Shown here: positions 1 through 9,256 of the stretch, in pieces
Position numbering within the stretch: the stretch's first letter is position 1
How the letters are laid out: the number at the start of each line of letters is the position of its first letter
Source of the DNA: Aliivibrio salmonicida LFI1238
Lineage (GTDB): Bacteria; Pseudomonadota; Gammaproteobacteria; Enterobacterales; Vibrionaceae
Direction of reading: 5' to 3'
Assembly (NCBI RefSeq): GCF_000196495.1
Contig: NC_011313.1
Coordinates: forward strand, 248,001 to 312,000
Length of the DNA stretch: 64,000 nucleotides
Translations under genes and position numbers: made by a program
The notes under the pieces: generated by a model
Seen by the model: only the letters and a program-made list of their open reading frames with translations
The model's database searches: none
Told to the model about the DNA's origin: nothing

Positions 1-31
1 AAGTGTTCAAGTTTTTTGAGAGTAACTTATT

Positions 32-610
32 ATGGCAAAATCAGCCAAATTTAACAGAGATGATGTGATTGAAAAAGCCACCAATCTTTATTGGGAAAAA
101 GGCTTTCACGCCACATCAATGCGTAATCTTCAAGACGTGATTGATATGCGCCCTGGCAGTATTTACGCGACATTTGGCAGTAAAGAAGGGCTATTCAAAG
201 AAGTATTAAACAAATACACCGAAATGGGTGTTGCCCACATTGCTGAATGCAAAGCGAATACGACATCGCCTTTGTCTGCTTTAAAAGAGTTTGTCACGTT
301 GAATATTATTGGCAATAAAGGGCCACTACCAAGCCGTATGTGTATGCTGGCAAAAACGATTGCAGAATTAACGGAAGAAAACGCAGAATTGCTCGCTGAA
401 GCAAAGAAAATGCTCGTTATCATGGAAGGTCAATTTATTACTTTGTTAGAAGAAGCACAGCAGCAAGGTGAGTTAAGCAAAGACAAAGATGTGGCTCAAT
501 TGGCACGTTTTGTTCAAGTACAAATTATGGGATTAAGAGCTTATGCTTGTGCAAGTAATGGCGATGCACCTTTAGAGAAAATGATTGATGATATGTTTGT
601 GTCACTCTAA
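32..610 (+). CDS. TetR/AcrR-family transcriptional regulator
   Basis: 192 aa. The N-terminal part (about residues 8-56) has the TetR helix-turn-helix pattern, with the recognition region around SMRNLQDVIDMRPGSIYATF followed by GSKEGLF. The remainder is an all-helical ligand/dimer domain with no recognisable ligand signature. Family knowledge: TetR proteins are usually repressors released by a small molecule. It lies 55 bp upstream of soxR on the same strand and may be co-transcribed with it. Its own target is not visible, because the window starts just before the gene. Confident on family, not on target. Confidence 0.9.
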   Translation: MAKSAKFNRDDVIEKATNLYWEKGFHATSMRNLQDVIDMRPGSIYATFGSKEGLFKEVLNKYTEMGVAHIAECKANTTSPLSALKEFVTLNIIGNKGPLPSRMCMLAKTIAELTEENAELLAEAKKMLVIMEGQFITLLEEAQQQGELSKDKDVAQLARFVQVQIMGLRAYACASNGDAPLEKMIDDMFVSL

Positions 611-665
611 AAGAGAGCAACGTTACGTTTATTCAGCTTAATTTATCAATATCATGGAGTGATTA

Positions 666-1112
666 ATGTTAAATGAAAAAACATTGCTGACGATCGGCAT
701 GCTTTCAGAGCGAAGTGGTGTTGCCGATTCTGCATTGCGATTCTATGAAACTAAAAATCTCATTGCCTCTATCCGAACGGCAGGAAATCAGCGCCGTTTT
801 CATCCGTCAATGTTAAGGCGCATTGCGCTTATTCAAGTGGCTCAGCTTGTTGGTTTTACGCTAGAAGAAATAACGAAAGAGTTAGCTGACTTACCCATGA
901 AGGAAACGGCGACAAGACGTGATTGGGAAAAGGTCGCAAAGAAATGGCAAAAAGATCTCGATAAAAAAATTGAACAAATCCAGTCTCTTAAAGAAAACTT
1001 AACCGGATGTATTGGCTGTGGTTGTTTGAGTATGGATAGATGTCAGTTATTAAACCCTGATGATATTTTGCATGAAGAGGGCAATGGTGCTCAACGCTTG
1101 TTATTAAAATAA
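666..1112 (+). CDS. soxR: Redox-sensitive MerR-family activator SoxR
   Basis: 148 aa. The MerR-type winged HTH is at residues about 9-75 (IGMLSERSGVADSALRFYE), followed by a dimerisation helix. The C-terminal [2Fe-2S] cluster motif CIGCGCLSMDRC places cysteines at 115, 118, 120 and 126, the spacing C-x2-C-x-C-x5-C known for SoxR. The protein senses redox-cycling drugs or superoxide through oxidation of this cluster. A GGAG ribosome binding site lies just ahead of the ATG. No soxS is adjacent, as in many non-enteric bacteria where SoxR controls efflux or redox genes directly (family knowledge). Confidence 0.95.
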   Translation: MLNEKTLLTIGMLSERSGVADSALRFYETKNLIASIRTAGNQRRFHPSMLRRIALIQVAQLVGFTLEEITKELADLPMKETATRRDWEKVAKKWQKDLDKKIEQIQSLKENLTGCIGCGCLSMDRCQLLNPDDILHEEGNGAQRLLLK

Positions 1113-1753
1113 GTGTCTATTTTTGTGATGGTATTTTTATCTATCAGGCCAAAGAGTAGATGATGGCAGTACCAGCGAGTCATTGGGGTTACTTGGCTTT
1201 TATAAAAGACAGCAAGTTATGGTATAACAAAAAGTTGAATGCCCTGTGTTGGCAAAGAAATCAATAGTAAGTTAGCCGTACTATTTGCTGTAAAAATCAG
1301 AATAATGAAAGAATATCAAGACTACAAAAGAGCAAGCTTACAGTCTTTCAAACTAAGCCTTAAGAGCCATGGGTATGTGTCTTTATGCTCGTTGGCAACT
1401 TGGAATAATAATTTTCCTAAAGAGAAAGACGCGTCATTGTCACCGAAGAGAACTCATACTTTGTTAATCTCTGGCCCTAAAACTGACGAGTAATCTCAAC
1501 TCACTGAGTCCCATTTAATCATGGACTTAGTTTAGTTAAATTGTCGTGGGGCATTGAATGCTCTTTGTTGTGACATGATGTGGCTCCGTTTACCAGTAGA
1601 GTTTTAGATTAACACTGATTGCAGTAAATGATGATAAATCTATAGGTAGAGTATAGATAAGGGAGTTTCAATTTGTCAGGAACCTCGGTAAAGTAGCGAC
1701 TATCGTAATGGCATTGCCAAAAAGTAAGTTTTGTTTATCAAGAGAATATAAAT
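1113..1753. other. Gene-poor stretch with one weak ORF
   Basis: 640 bp without a recognised gene. An 84-codon open frame at 1239-1493 (+) could encode a small protein, but it matches no family I know, lacks a convincing ribosome binding site at its first start, and may be a chance ORF. No terminator hairpin with a T-run is obvious behind soxR. Confidence 0.4.
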
Positions 1754-2005
1754 ATGACCAACGAAGTAGATATGATCACTAATCTAGAAGATTTAGAAAC
1801 GTTCTTAATTTCTGTAGAAAGCGGTGGTTTAGGGCTAACGAATGTTGCAGGTATTGCTATGGCAACCAATAATAAAGACGGTCGTCGCTTTGTTGCCGTA
1901 TTGGATGATAAACACCAACTCTTATTCTCTCGTTGGGTAACCGAAGACGTTTTTCAAACGGGGCAAGATCTCGTTCGTAATGGCACAAATCGTACGACTC
2001 ATTAA
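1754..2005 (+). CDS. Small conserved-looking protein of unknown function
   Basis: 83 aa starting MTNEVDMITNLEDLETF, acidic at the N-terminus, with no signal peptide or membrane segment. A purine-rich AAGAGAA precedes the ATG by about 7 nt, and a strong terminator follows the stop, so it looks like a real monocistronic gene. I do not recognise the family. Confidence 0.6.
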   Translation: MTNEVDMITNLEDLETFLISVESGGLGLTNVAGIAMATNNKDGRRFVAVLDDKHQLLFSRWVTEDVFQTGQDLVRNGTNRTTH

Positions 2006-2035
2006 TTATTCATCCTATTGCAACGATAGGGTATG

Positions 2036-2083
2036 AAAAAAGGCTAAGATACTTTCAATGAGAAAGATCTTAGCCTTTTTTTT
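2036..2083 (+). terminator. Rho-independent terminator of the 83-aa gene
   Basis: A perfect stem of AAAAAAGGCTAAGAT against ATCTTAGCCTTTTTT, ending in an eight-T run. Confidence 0.9.
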
Positions 2084-2198
2084 AGCTTATTTATTCCCTT
2101 TCCGATTTAACCAATATGTAAGCGTGCGGGGAACTACACCTAACAAATAAAATTCATTATGCGTATCTTACGATCTTTCATTTAACGAGAACGTAATT

Positions 2199-2513
2199 AT
2201 GCAAAAAGATAAAAAGAGAACACCAGAGCAATGGCACGCTCTATTTGAATCTCAGCAATCTAGCAAGCTTAGTGCCGCTGAATTTTGTCGTAACCATAAT
2301 ATTCTGCCAAAGACATTTAGTGCACGTAAAGCACGATGGAAACAAAAGATTAACGCTTCTACTTTCTTGAAAGTAGAAGCGTTAACATCAACTATCATCG
2401 CCACTCCATAATTACCAGATATTCAACTTTCTATCGGAAAATTGCGATTAACATTGCCAGCTAATACTGAACCTCACTGGATAGGACTCTTATTAAAAGG
2501 GTATCAATCATGA
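2199..2513 (+). pseudogene. IS66 OrfA, copy 1, nonsense mutant
   Basis: Compared with the intact 104-aa copies, a CAA codon has become TAA at about 2409-2411, leaving 70 aa. The N-terminal HTH-like region is retained; the last 34 residues are lost. The 36-nt perfect hairpin (2350-2385) inside the gene is present. Confidence 0.9.
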
Positions 2514-2857
2514 ATGTATTTACTGATGTTTCCACCATTTATCTTCATCGTGATTTTGTCGATTTTCGCAAGGCCATTAATGGCCTTGTCGTGATTGTTG
2601 AGCAAGAAATGCAACTATCACCGTTTAGTGATGCTCTATTTATATTTTGCAATAAGCCTCGTGATAAACTCAAAATATTGTATTGGGATAAAACAGGATT
2701 CGCTTTATGGTACAAGCGATTAGATGAAGACCGCTTCAAATGGCCACGAAATATAAATAACGATACGTTAGCATTATCAGAGCAGCAACTGACACTGCTA
2801 TTACAAGGTTTTGATATCTTAGGACATCAACCGGTACATTATCAAACAACCCTTTAA
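2510..2857 (+). CDS. tnpB: IS66 accessory protein TnpB, copy 1
   Basis: 115 aa IS66 Orf2-like protein (LHRDFVDFRKAINGLV near the start), identical in all five copies here. The ATG overlaps the orfA stop by 4 nt (ATGA), so it is probably translationally coupled. The nonsense codon in orfA of this copy may weaken that coupling. A 20-bp palindrome sits at 2569-2588. Confidence 0.95.
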   Translation: MNVFTDVSTIYLHRDFVDFRKAINGLVVIVEQEMQLSPFSDALFIFCNKPRDKLKILYWDKTGFALWYKRLDEDRFKWPRNINNDTLALSEQQLTLLLQGFDILGHQPVHYQTTL

Positions 2858-2928
2858 ATAGTTGATTCTCAGTCAAGAATAGGAGGCAACCGATTGATTA
2901 CCTGTATTATCGTTATATAGTCATCTAC

Positions 2929-4416
2929 ATGACTGATAAAATAAAACCACTTCCTGATACCATTGACGAGCTGAAAGCACTTGTGCTTCAGCTTGAAAAT
3001 AAATATAACCGTCTTCTAGAGCAATTTCGGCTGGCTCAACATCAGCGCTTTGGTAAAAGCAGTGAATCTGACTCGACTCAATTTGATTTATTCAATGAAA
3101 CAGAAGAAGAAATCATCATTGAAAATGATGACACACAAACGATTACCTACACTCGTCAAAAGCCAAAACGCCAACGCTTACCTGAAGACTTACCGCGTAC
3201 TGTTATTATCCACGACATAAAAGATAAAACTTGTAAGTGTTGCGGTCTAGAGATGCATGCGATGGGTAAAGACATCAGTGAAAAGTTGGAATTTGTACCA
3301 GCTAAAGTGGAAGTTATTCAACATGTTCGTCCTAAATATGCTTGCCGAAATTGTGAAAAAAACAATACTTCAGTAGACATTAAACAAGCCCCAATGCCAG
3401 CGTCACCAATCCCTAAAGGGATTGCGACCGCAAGTTTACTTGCTCAAATTATTACGGCTAAATTTCAATACAGTCTTCCACTTTATCGTCAAGAAACGTT
3501 ATTTCAGCAATGGGGTATCATTATTGGACGGCGAACGATGGCGGATTGGTTAATAAAATGCTCGGTACTATTTACCCCTCTTAATAACGAGTTACATCGT
3601 ATTTTGCTTGAACAACCCACTCTGCATTGTGATGAAACAACGGTAAATGTGTTGGATGTTGAAAAAGCAAAATGTTATATGTGGGTCTACTGCTCTGGCT
3701 ATGATTCTCCAGGCTCTGGTGTTTTGCCTGGAATTGTACTTTATGATTATCAATCTAGCAGGCATGGCTACCATCCAGTTAACTTTTTAAAAGGTTATAA
3801 CGGGTATTTACATACCGATGGTTACCAAGGTTATGAACAAACTGAAGCGATTTTAGTTGGCTGTTGGGCACACGCACGTCGACGATTTATTGAGGCTCAA
3901 CGTGTTCAAGTAAAAGGGAAAACAGGGAGTGCAGATTGGGTATTGAGTAAAATCCAAAAGCTATACCGGATCGAATCGTTATTAAAAGAGGCTTCCCCTG
4001 AAGCCAAGTATGTTGCTAGGCAGACAGAAGCCCGCGATTTACTTAAAGAGCTCCGTGATTGGCTTGATAGCGCAGTTAGTCGAGTATCACCTAAAACAAA
4101 ATTAGGTGAGGCGATTAGCTATACATTAAATCAATGGGATAAATTAGTTCGTTATATTGATGATGGATTGTTATCTATTGATAACAATCGAGCAGAGCGA
4201 GCGGTTAAACCGTTTGTTATCGGCCGGAAAAACTGGTTATTTTCGGGTTCAACGGCTGGTGCAGATTCAAGTGCAATGCTTTACAGCATTGTAGAAACAG
4301 CAAAGGCAAACGGATTAATCCCTTACGATTATATTAGGTATTGTCTAGATCGTTTATGTGTTGGATCGCCAGATATCGATTCACTTTTACCTTGGAATGT
4401 AAAAGACAAGGTGTAG
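2929..4416 (+). CDS. tnpC: IS66 transposase TnpC, copy 1
   Basis: 495 aa. There is an N-terminal leucine-rich coiled region (about 8-40), then a zinc-finger-like CKCCGLEM / CRNCEK segment (about 101-145). The DDE catalytic core begins near HCDETTVNVLD and includes HTDGYQGY and the C-terminal NNRAERAVKPFVIGRKNW. Full length and uninterrupted. The stop codon is within the right terminal repeat. Confidence 0.95.
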   Translation: MTDKIKPLPDTIDELKALVLQLENKYNRLLEQFRLAQHQRFGKSSESDSTQFDLFNETEEEIIIENDDTQTITYTRQKPKRQRLPEDLPRTVIIHDIKDKTCKCCGLEMHAMGKDISEKLEFVPAKVEVIQHVRPKYACRNCEKNNTSVDIKQAPMPASPIPKGIATASLLAQIITAKFQYSLPLYRQETLFQQWGIIIGRRTMADWLIKCSVLFTPLNNELHRILLEQPTLHCDETTVNVLDVEKAKCYMWVYCSGYDSPGSGVLPGIVLYDYQSSRHGYHPVNFLKGYNGYLHTDGYQGYEQTEAILVGCWAHARRRFIEAQRVQVKGKTGSADWVLSKIQKLYRIESLLKEASPEAKYVARQTEARDLLKELRDWLDSAVSRVSPKTKLGEAISYTLNQWDKLVRYIDDGLLSIDNNRAERAVKPFVIGRKNWLFSGSTAGADSSAMLYSIVETAKANGLIPYDYIRYCLDRLCVGSPDIDSLLPWNVKDKV

Positions 4417-4457
4417 TTCCCCGCACGCTTACGACATCATTAATAGATTATAGATAC

Positions 4458-4492
4458 AAAAATGGCAGCGATAATTCGCTGCCATTTTTTAT
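4458..4492. terminator. Terminator downstream of sstT
   Basis: A 13-bp perfect stem, AAAAATGGCAGCG against CGCTGCCATTTTT, with a 6-nt loop. A/T runs on both sides make it potentially bidirectional. It serves sstT on the minus strand. Confidence 0.85.
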
Positions 4493-4510
4493 TTGTATCA
4501 TAAAACCAAA

Positions 4511-5752
4511 TTAGTTTGTTTCTTGTATTAGAGGTTTGTATGGGTTTTCTGCAGTGCGACATGCTGCTGTAGTGAAAAGAACGTCTGTCGAGCTGTTTAG
4601 GGCGGTTTCAGCTGAATCTTGAACTACACCGATGATGAAACCAACAGCAACCACTTGCATTGCAATTTCGTTAGGGATACCAAATAAGCTACATGCTAAT
4701 GGGATAAGTAATAATGAACCACCAGCAACACCAGAAGCACCACACGCCGAAACCGCAGCCACTAAACTAAGCAGTAATGCCGTAGGTAAATCAACCTGAA
4801 CACCAACCGTATGAACCGCTGCTAGCGTAAGAACGGTAATGGTAATCGCGGCACCAGCCATGTTAATTGTTGCACCTAGTGGAATCGATACTGAATAGGT
4901 ATCTTTATGTAGGTTTAAACGCTCACATAATGCCATGTTTACTGGGATGTTTGCTGCTGAACTACGAGTGAAGAATGCGGTTACACCACTTTCACGTAAG
5001 CATAAAAATACCAATGGGTAAGGATTACGTTTTGTGCGGATAAATACGATTAATGGATTAACGACTAATGCGATAAATGCCATTGAACCAAGTAGAACCG
5101 CCAGTAGGTGAGAGTAACCTGCTAATGCATCAAAGCCTGTTTCTGCAAATGTGCTAGAAACCAAACCAAAGATACCGATAGGTGCAAAACGAATAACGAC
5201 CGTTACAATGCTTGATATACAGTTTGAAAGGTCAATGAATACTTTCTTTGTTGCATCAGAAGCAGAGTGAAGACCTAAGCCTAAAGCGATTGCCCAACCT
5301 AAGATACCAATGAAGTTGCCCGTCATTAACGCATTAATTGGGTTATCAATAATTTTGAATAGAAGTGTATGTAGAACTTCCATTATGCCTTCTGGTGCAC
5401 TGTTCGTTGCCGCATCAGTAACAAGAGAGAGAGTCGTTGGAAAAATAAAACTCATTGCTACAGCGGTTAATGAAGCACAAAAGGTACCGACTAAATACAA
5501 AACAACCACAGGCTTCATATTTGAGTCTTGTCCACGTTTCTGATTTGCAATCGATGATGCTACTAGAATAAAGACAAGAATTGGTGCAACTGCTTTTAGC
5601 GCACTAACAAATAATTGACCAAAAAGACCGGCAGAAACAGCAAGATCTGGAGCAAGTACAGCAAGAGCAACACCGGCAATAATACCGACGAGTATCTGAA
5701 GAACGATGTTAGTATTCATCATTCGAACGAGTAGGGGTTGTGCTGGTGACAT
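4511..5752 (-). CDS. sstT: Sodium:serine/threonine symporter SstT
   Basis: 413 aa dicarboxylate/amino acid:cation symporter (DAACS family) with 8-9 predicted membrane segments. SstT-like signatures include the N-terminal LQILVGIIAGVALA, the re-entrant FFTRSSAANIPVNM and the substrate/Na+ region GATINMAGAAITITVL. Length matches E. coli SstT (414). AAAGGAA lies 7 nt before the ATG. It imports serine and threonine across the inner membrane. It now adjoins IS66 copy 1. The split duplication suggests its former downstream neighbour was the DUF1275 gene at 15768. Confidence 0.93.
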   Translation of the reverse strand: MSPAQPLLVRMMNTNIVLQILVGIIAGVALAVLAPDLAVSAGLFGQLFVSALKAVAPILVFILVASSIANQKRGQDSNMKPVVVLYLVGTFCASLTAVAMSFIFPTTLSLVTDAATNSAPEGIMEVLHTLLFKIIDNPINALMTGNFIGILGWAIALGLGLHSASDATKKVFIDLSNCISSIVTVVIRFAPIGIFGLVSSTFAETGFDALAGYSHLLAVLLGSMAFIALVVNPLIVFIRTKRNPYPLVFLCLRESGVTAFFTRSSAANIPVNMALCERLNLHKDTYSVSIPLGATINMAGAAITITVLTLAAVHTVGVQVDLPTALLLSLVAAVSACGASGVAGGSLLLIPLACSLFGIPNEIAMQVVAVGFIIGVVQDSAETALNSSTDVLFTTAACRTAENPYKPLIQETN

Positions 5753-5943
5753 ATAAAATTCCTTTAATTTAGTACAACATACATCTTATCTGATGCTTAT
5801 TTGGCGAATAGTAACATTATTGTCTATTTTTTTGCACTAACTTGTTAAAGACTTCTCAAATTTGCCGATAATATATATATAACGTGCTGTAGAAAGCATC
5901 CTTGATTATATTATCAACATATCTTATTAAGTGAGCGATACCG

Positions 5944-6885
5944 ATGAGTGGAATGTTAAGTAGCGTTGATCAACGTACCCAACTAGTGGGTGAAAATCGA
6001 TTGGAGTTATTGCTGTTTAAGCTTAATACAGCCCAAATTTTTGCGATTAATGTATTTAAAGTAAAAGAGATCCTTAAGGTTCCTAAATTAACAAGGCTGC
6101 CGGGTTCGCATCATCATATTGCCGGAGTCGCAAGCTTACGTGGTGAGTCTGTTCCTGTTATCGATTTACGTGGTGCGATTGGCATGAAGCCAATGGAGAT
6201 CGATGAAGACACTAACTTGATCATTACTGAATATAATCGCTCAACTCAGGGCTTTTTAGTTGGTCAAGTTCAAAATATTATAAATACAACATGGGCTGAT
6301 ATTCAACCGCCACCAAAAACCGTGGGTCGTCATAATTATTTAACGGCAATTACGCAAGTGGAAGTTGAACCAAAACAAAGCCGGATTGTTGAGATTATTG
6401 ATGTTGAAAAAGTCTTAGCTGAAATTATTGACTATGATATATCGATCTCTGAAGGCGTTTTAGATGAAAACCTTATTCATCATATGCACGGGCGTAAAGT
6501 ATTAACGGTTGATGACTCAAGCACTGCGCGTGCACAAGTTCGTAGTACATTACAACAGCTAGGTTTAGAGGTAATAGAATGTAGTGATGGTCTACAAGCC
6601 TTGAATTTATTAAAACGATGGTGTGATGAAGGTAAAGTGGTGACTGATGAGATTTTGTTGATGATCACGGATGCTGAAATGCCAGAAATGGATGGCTACC
6701 GTTTAACGCATGAGATTCGAAATGATCCACGTATGAGAGATTTGTTCATTACATTGAATACATCATTAAGTGGCAGTTTTAACGATGCTATGGTACAGAA
6801 AGTAGGGTGTGATCGTTTTATTTCTAAGTTTCAACCAGACTTAATTGTGGGTGTCGTGCAAGATCGCTTATCTCAAATAATTTAA
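5944..6885 (+). CDS. cheV: Chemotaxis coupling/response-regulator protein CheV
   Basis: 313 aa. A CheW-like domain (about 17-165, with IAGVASLRGESVPVIDLRGAIG) is fused to a receiver domain (about 184-313). The receiver has the acidic pair D190/D191, phosphoacceptor D243 (ITDAEMPEMDG) and conserved K295. CheV couples chemoreceptors to CheA and is thought to tune adaptation when phosphorylated. It is alone here, with its own terminator region, and divergent from sstT. Vibrios usually carry several CheV paralogues. Confidence 0.95.
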   Translation: MSGMLSSVDQRTQLVGENRLELLLFKLNTAQIFAINVFKVKEILKVPKLTRLPGSHHHIAGVASLRGESVPVIDLRGAIGMKPMEIDEDTNLIITEYNRSTQGFLVGQVQNIINTTWADIQPPPKTVGRHNYLTAITQVEVEPKQSRIVEIIDVEKVLAEIIDYDISISEGVLDENLIHHMHGRKVLTVDDSSTARAQVRSTLQQLGLEVIECSDGLQALNLLKRWCDEGKVVTDEILLMITDAEMPEMDGYRLTHEIRNDPRMRDLFITLNTSLSGSFNDAMVQKVGCDRFISKFQPDLIVGVVQDRLSQII

Positions 6886-7190
6886 TTTATAGCATTATTG
6901 ATGTTAATTACTTGTGTTGGTTTATTTTCACAGTCAATGCATTTGGCTGGGAGTTATGTAAAGTTAATGACAAAATTGTTGCCTTTAGGTATTATTATTG
7001 TCCGCTCTAATGTTATTAGAGTGATAAAGAGCAAGACACTTTGTCTTTTACACACCAATTTTAAGGTAGATTGTTCGTATATGATCTGGATGACATCCAA
7101 GCTAATAATTACGCTGACGGTTTTAGCGTATAGAACATATCACAAGGGACGTGTAAAATCTGAAACTGAACATTAAGTTTAGTGCAAGTA
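6886..7190. other. Intergenic region after cheV
   Basis: About 300 bp with no convincing gene. A 92-codon frame starting at 6898 has a composition unlike the neighbouring genes and no family match, so I treat it as chance. A small hairpin, CTCTAAT-gtt-ATTAGAG, is at 7005-7021. Confidence 0.5.
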
Positions 7191-7192
7191 CC

Positions 7193-7222
7193 AAAAAGGA
7201 GGCCTACGCCTCCTTTTTTATT
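7193..7222. terminator. Bidirectional terminator between cheV side and glgX
   Basis: AAAAAGGAGGC pairs with GCCTCCTTTTT around a short loop, with A-run and T-run flanks. It lies just past the glgX stop. Confidence 0.85.
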
Positions 7223-7228
7223 AGTGGT

Positions 7229-9184
7229 TTATTGTGTCGCGAAGATAGCAATAGAAAGAGGTGACAAACTATAGTCAAATAGGGTTTGTTTTGACGTCAA
7301 TTTATTGTATTGAGTATCACAAATTAACAACCAACGACGCTGTTCTGTGGCTTCAGGAAGTATAAATTGAGTCGCTGTATTTGCCTGATTAATAATGATC
7401 AATAATTCTTTATTCCCATTATCAACATTGAGATGCAAGCATAATGATTTAGCTCCATGCCAATCACTGTGGTTCATCACATGCCCATCAGGCGCGTACC
7501 ATTCAACTTTCTGTCCATTTCTTCTCGAACCACTGAATGCATTTATTATCGGAGCCATATGCGTTTGACGAGCGTGAATCATCTCAGCCAACCATGCTTT
7601 GAATTCTTTTGCATTTCGATTGAGTGACCAGTTAACCCAGCTAATAGTACTGTCTTGGCAATACGCGTTATTATTCCCTTGCTGTGTATGTGAGCAAGCA
7701 TCAGCAGCGAGTAAGTGTGGAATGCCAAAACTGAACAGAAGGGTCGTCATCATATTCCGTTTTTGTTTTTCACGTAGAGCAATAATCCTTGGATTACTGG
7801 TCGTCCCTTCAATACCATAATTATCTGAGCGATTATCGCCATGTCCATCTCGATTATTTTCGCCATTCGCATGATTATGACGATCTTTATAACTGACCAA
7901 ATCTTGCAGTGTAAATCCATCATGATAACTGACGTAATTTACGGGTAATTTGTGAGGCCATCGTGAAGCACTAACCAGATCTCGAGATCCCATAAGTCGT
8001 GTCGCTAAGGATTTGATGTGATTTTGTTCACCGCGCCAAAAGCTTTTTGTCGTGTCGCGATACTTATCACAACATTCGTTCCAACCATCAGGGAACTCCC
8101 CTACTTGGTAACCGTTAGGGCCAATGTCCCAAGGTTCTGCAATCATCTTCACTCTTTGAAGAATAGGATCTTGAGCGACTGCTTTGAAGAAAGCATTGTT
8201 GGGGTTAAATTGGTCATATTCTCGGCCTAATGTAGCGGCTAAATCAAATCTAAAACCATCAATATGATATTGTTCTACCCAGTAGCGTAAAGTGTCCATG
8301 ACTAAATTTAAGCTTGCTTGATGCGTAATGTCGAGTGTATTCCCACAACCTGTATAGTTAGTGTAGTTACCGTGGTGGTGCAGATAATAGTCCTGATCTA
8401 ATCCTTTTAAATTAAATATTGAGCCGCCATTACCTCCCTCTGCCGTATGGTTATAAACAACATCTAAAATGACTTCGATGTTGTTTTTATGAAGCTCTCT
8501 AACGGCAGTTTTTAATTCTATAACGGCATCGTTTTTTGCGTACCTTGGATCTGGAGCCATGAATGAGAGTGGATTGTACCCCCAATAATTGACCATTTTC
8601 ATATCAAGTAAATGTGGTTCGTGCATACAAGCAGCAACAGGAAGTAGCTGGATTGAAGTAATCCCTTGCTGTTTTAAATGTGCAATATTAGCAGGATCCG
8701 CTAAACCAAGGTAAGTTCCCCGAACTTCTTCTTTTACCTTAGTGTTAAGTAGGGTAAACCCTTTTACATGGGTTTCTAGTAAGATAGTTTCAGAGTGGGG
8801 GATCATTGGTCTTGAGGTTTGCTGCCAATCAAATTCATTATTAATAACGACGGATTGTGCCAGTGTCCAACTTTGCTCTGAGGTATAGGGTGTTTGATAA
8901 TGAGGTGTATTAGCTAATGCTTTTGCATAAGGATCAAGAAGTAATAATTCTTCTTTATCTTTTATGATTTTAAAAGCATAAATGCAGCCAGCAGTAACAC
9001 CTTCGATAAAGGTATATTTTATAGCACCGTATTCTTCAGTAAATGGGTATTCTTGATGGCTACCATCATTATTGAAAATCACTAATGTTAATGGATAATC
9101 AGAAGCATAGTGAACTGAAAAATTACATCCGTGTGCTTTTAGGTTTGCACCTAAAGGGTAAGGGAAAGCTTGGTTGGTAATCAC
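7229..9184 (-). CDS. glgX: Glycogen debranching enzyme GlgX
   Basis: About 651 aa from a GTG start at 9184, chosen because AGAGG sits 6-7 nt upstream; an in-frame ATG at 9208 lacks such a site. A CBM48-like N-terminal domain (YPLGANLKAHGCNFSV) precedes a GH13 barrel with GFRFDLA (nucleophile Asp314), IAEPWD (acid/base Glu350) and SYHDGFT (His421/Asp422). It removes the short side chains left after phosphorylase action on glycogen. It lies downstream of the malK remnant on the same strand, with a hairpin between. Confidence 0.93.
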   Translation of the reverse strand: MITNQAFPYPLGANLKAHGCNFSVHYASDYPLTLVIFNNDGSHQEYPFTEEYGAIKYTFIEGVTAGCIYAFKIIKDKEELLLLDPYAKALANTPHYQTPYTSEQSWTLAQSVVINNEFDWQQTSRPMIPHSETILLETHVKGFTLLNTKVKEEVRGTYLGLADPANIAHLKQQGITSIQLLPVAACMHEPHLLDMKMVNYWGYNPLSFMAPDPRYAKNDAVIELKTAVRELHKNNIEVILDVVYNHTAEGGNGGSIFNLKGLDQDYYLHHHGNYTNYTGCGNTLDITHQASLNLVMDTLRYWVEQYHIDGFRFDLAATLGREYDQFNPNNAFFKAVAQDPILQRVKMIAEPWDIGPNGYQVGEFPDGWNECCDKYRDTTKSFWRGEQNHIKSLATRLMGSRDLVSASRWPHKLPVNYVSYHDGFTLQDLVSYKDRHNHANGENNRDGHGDNRSDNYGIEGTTSNPRIIALREKQKRNMMTTLLFSFGIPHLLAADACSHTQQGNNNAYCQDSTISWVNWSLNRNAKEFKAWLAEMIHARQTHMAPIINAFSGSRRNGQKVEWYAPDGHVMNHSDWHGAKSLCLHLNVDNGNKELLIIINQANTATQFILPEATEQRRWLLICDTQYNKLTSKQTLFDYSLSPLSIAIFATQ

Positions 9185-9208
9185 AATGTACCTCTGGATA
9201 AACAACAA

Positions 9209-9231
9209 AAGCCCAATGCATTATTGGGCTT
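9209..9231. terminator. Hairpin between malK remnant and glgX
   Basis: AAGCCCAAT pairs with ATTGGGCTT around a 5-nt loop. On the minus strand the stem runs into only a short T-run, so it may be a terminator or an attenuator between malK and glgX. Confidence 0.6.
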
Positions 9232-9256
9232 GTTAAATTTGACTAAGGTTTTTATG

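Larger units (their letters stand above)
2118..4432 (+). mobile_element. IS66-family element, copy 1 (2315 bp)
   Basis: Bounded by perfect 24-bp terminal inverted repeats starting GTAAGCGTGCGGGG (2118-2141 and 4409-4432). It carries the IS66 trio orfA-tnpB-tnpC. The tnpC stop codon lies inside the right repeat. IS66 elements normally make 8-bp target duplications, but the flanks here are accaatat (left) and gacatcat (right). The right flank equals the left flank of copy 3 (16519-16526), which indicates recombination between copies. Copy 1 is damaged: its orfA has a nonsense codon. Confidence 0.95.

Noticed and set aside
1239..1493. 84-codon ORF downstream of soxR
   Set aside because: No recognisable domain or good start signal; kept only as part of the intergenic entry.
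2545..2739. Antisense ORF inside tnpB, repeated in every IS66 copy
   Set aside because: It is the shadow of the tnpB frame, partly explained by the 20-bp palindrome; it recurs only because the IS recurs.
6898..7176. 92-codon ORF after cheV
   Set aside because: Composition unlike the neighbouring genes, no family match, no good ribosome binding site; probably chance.
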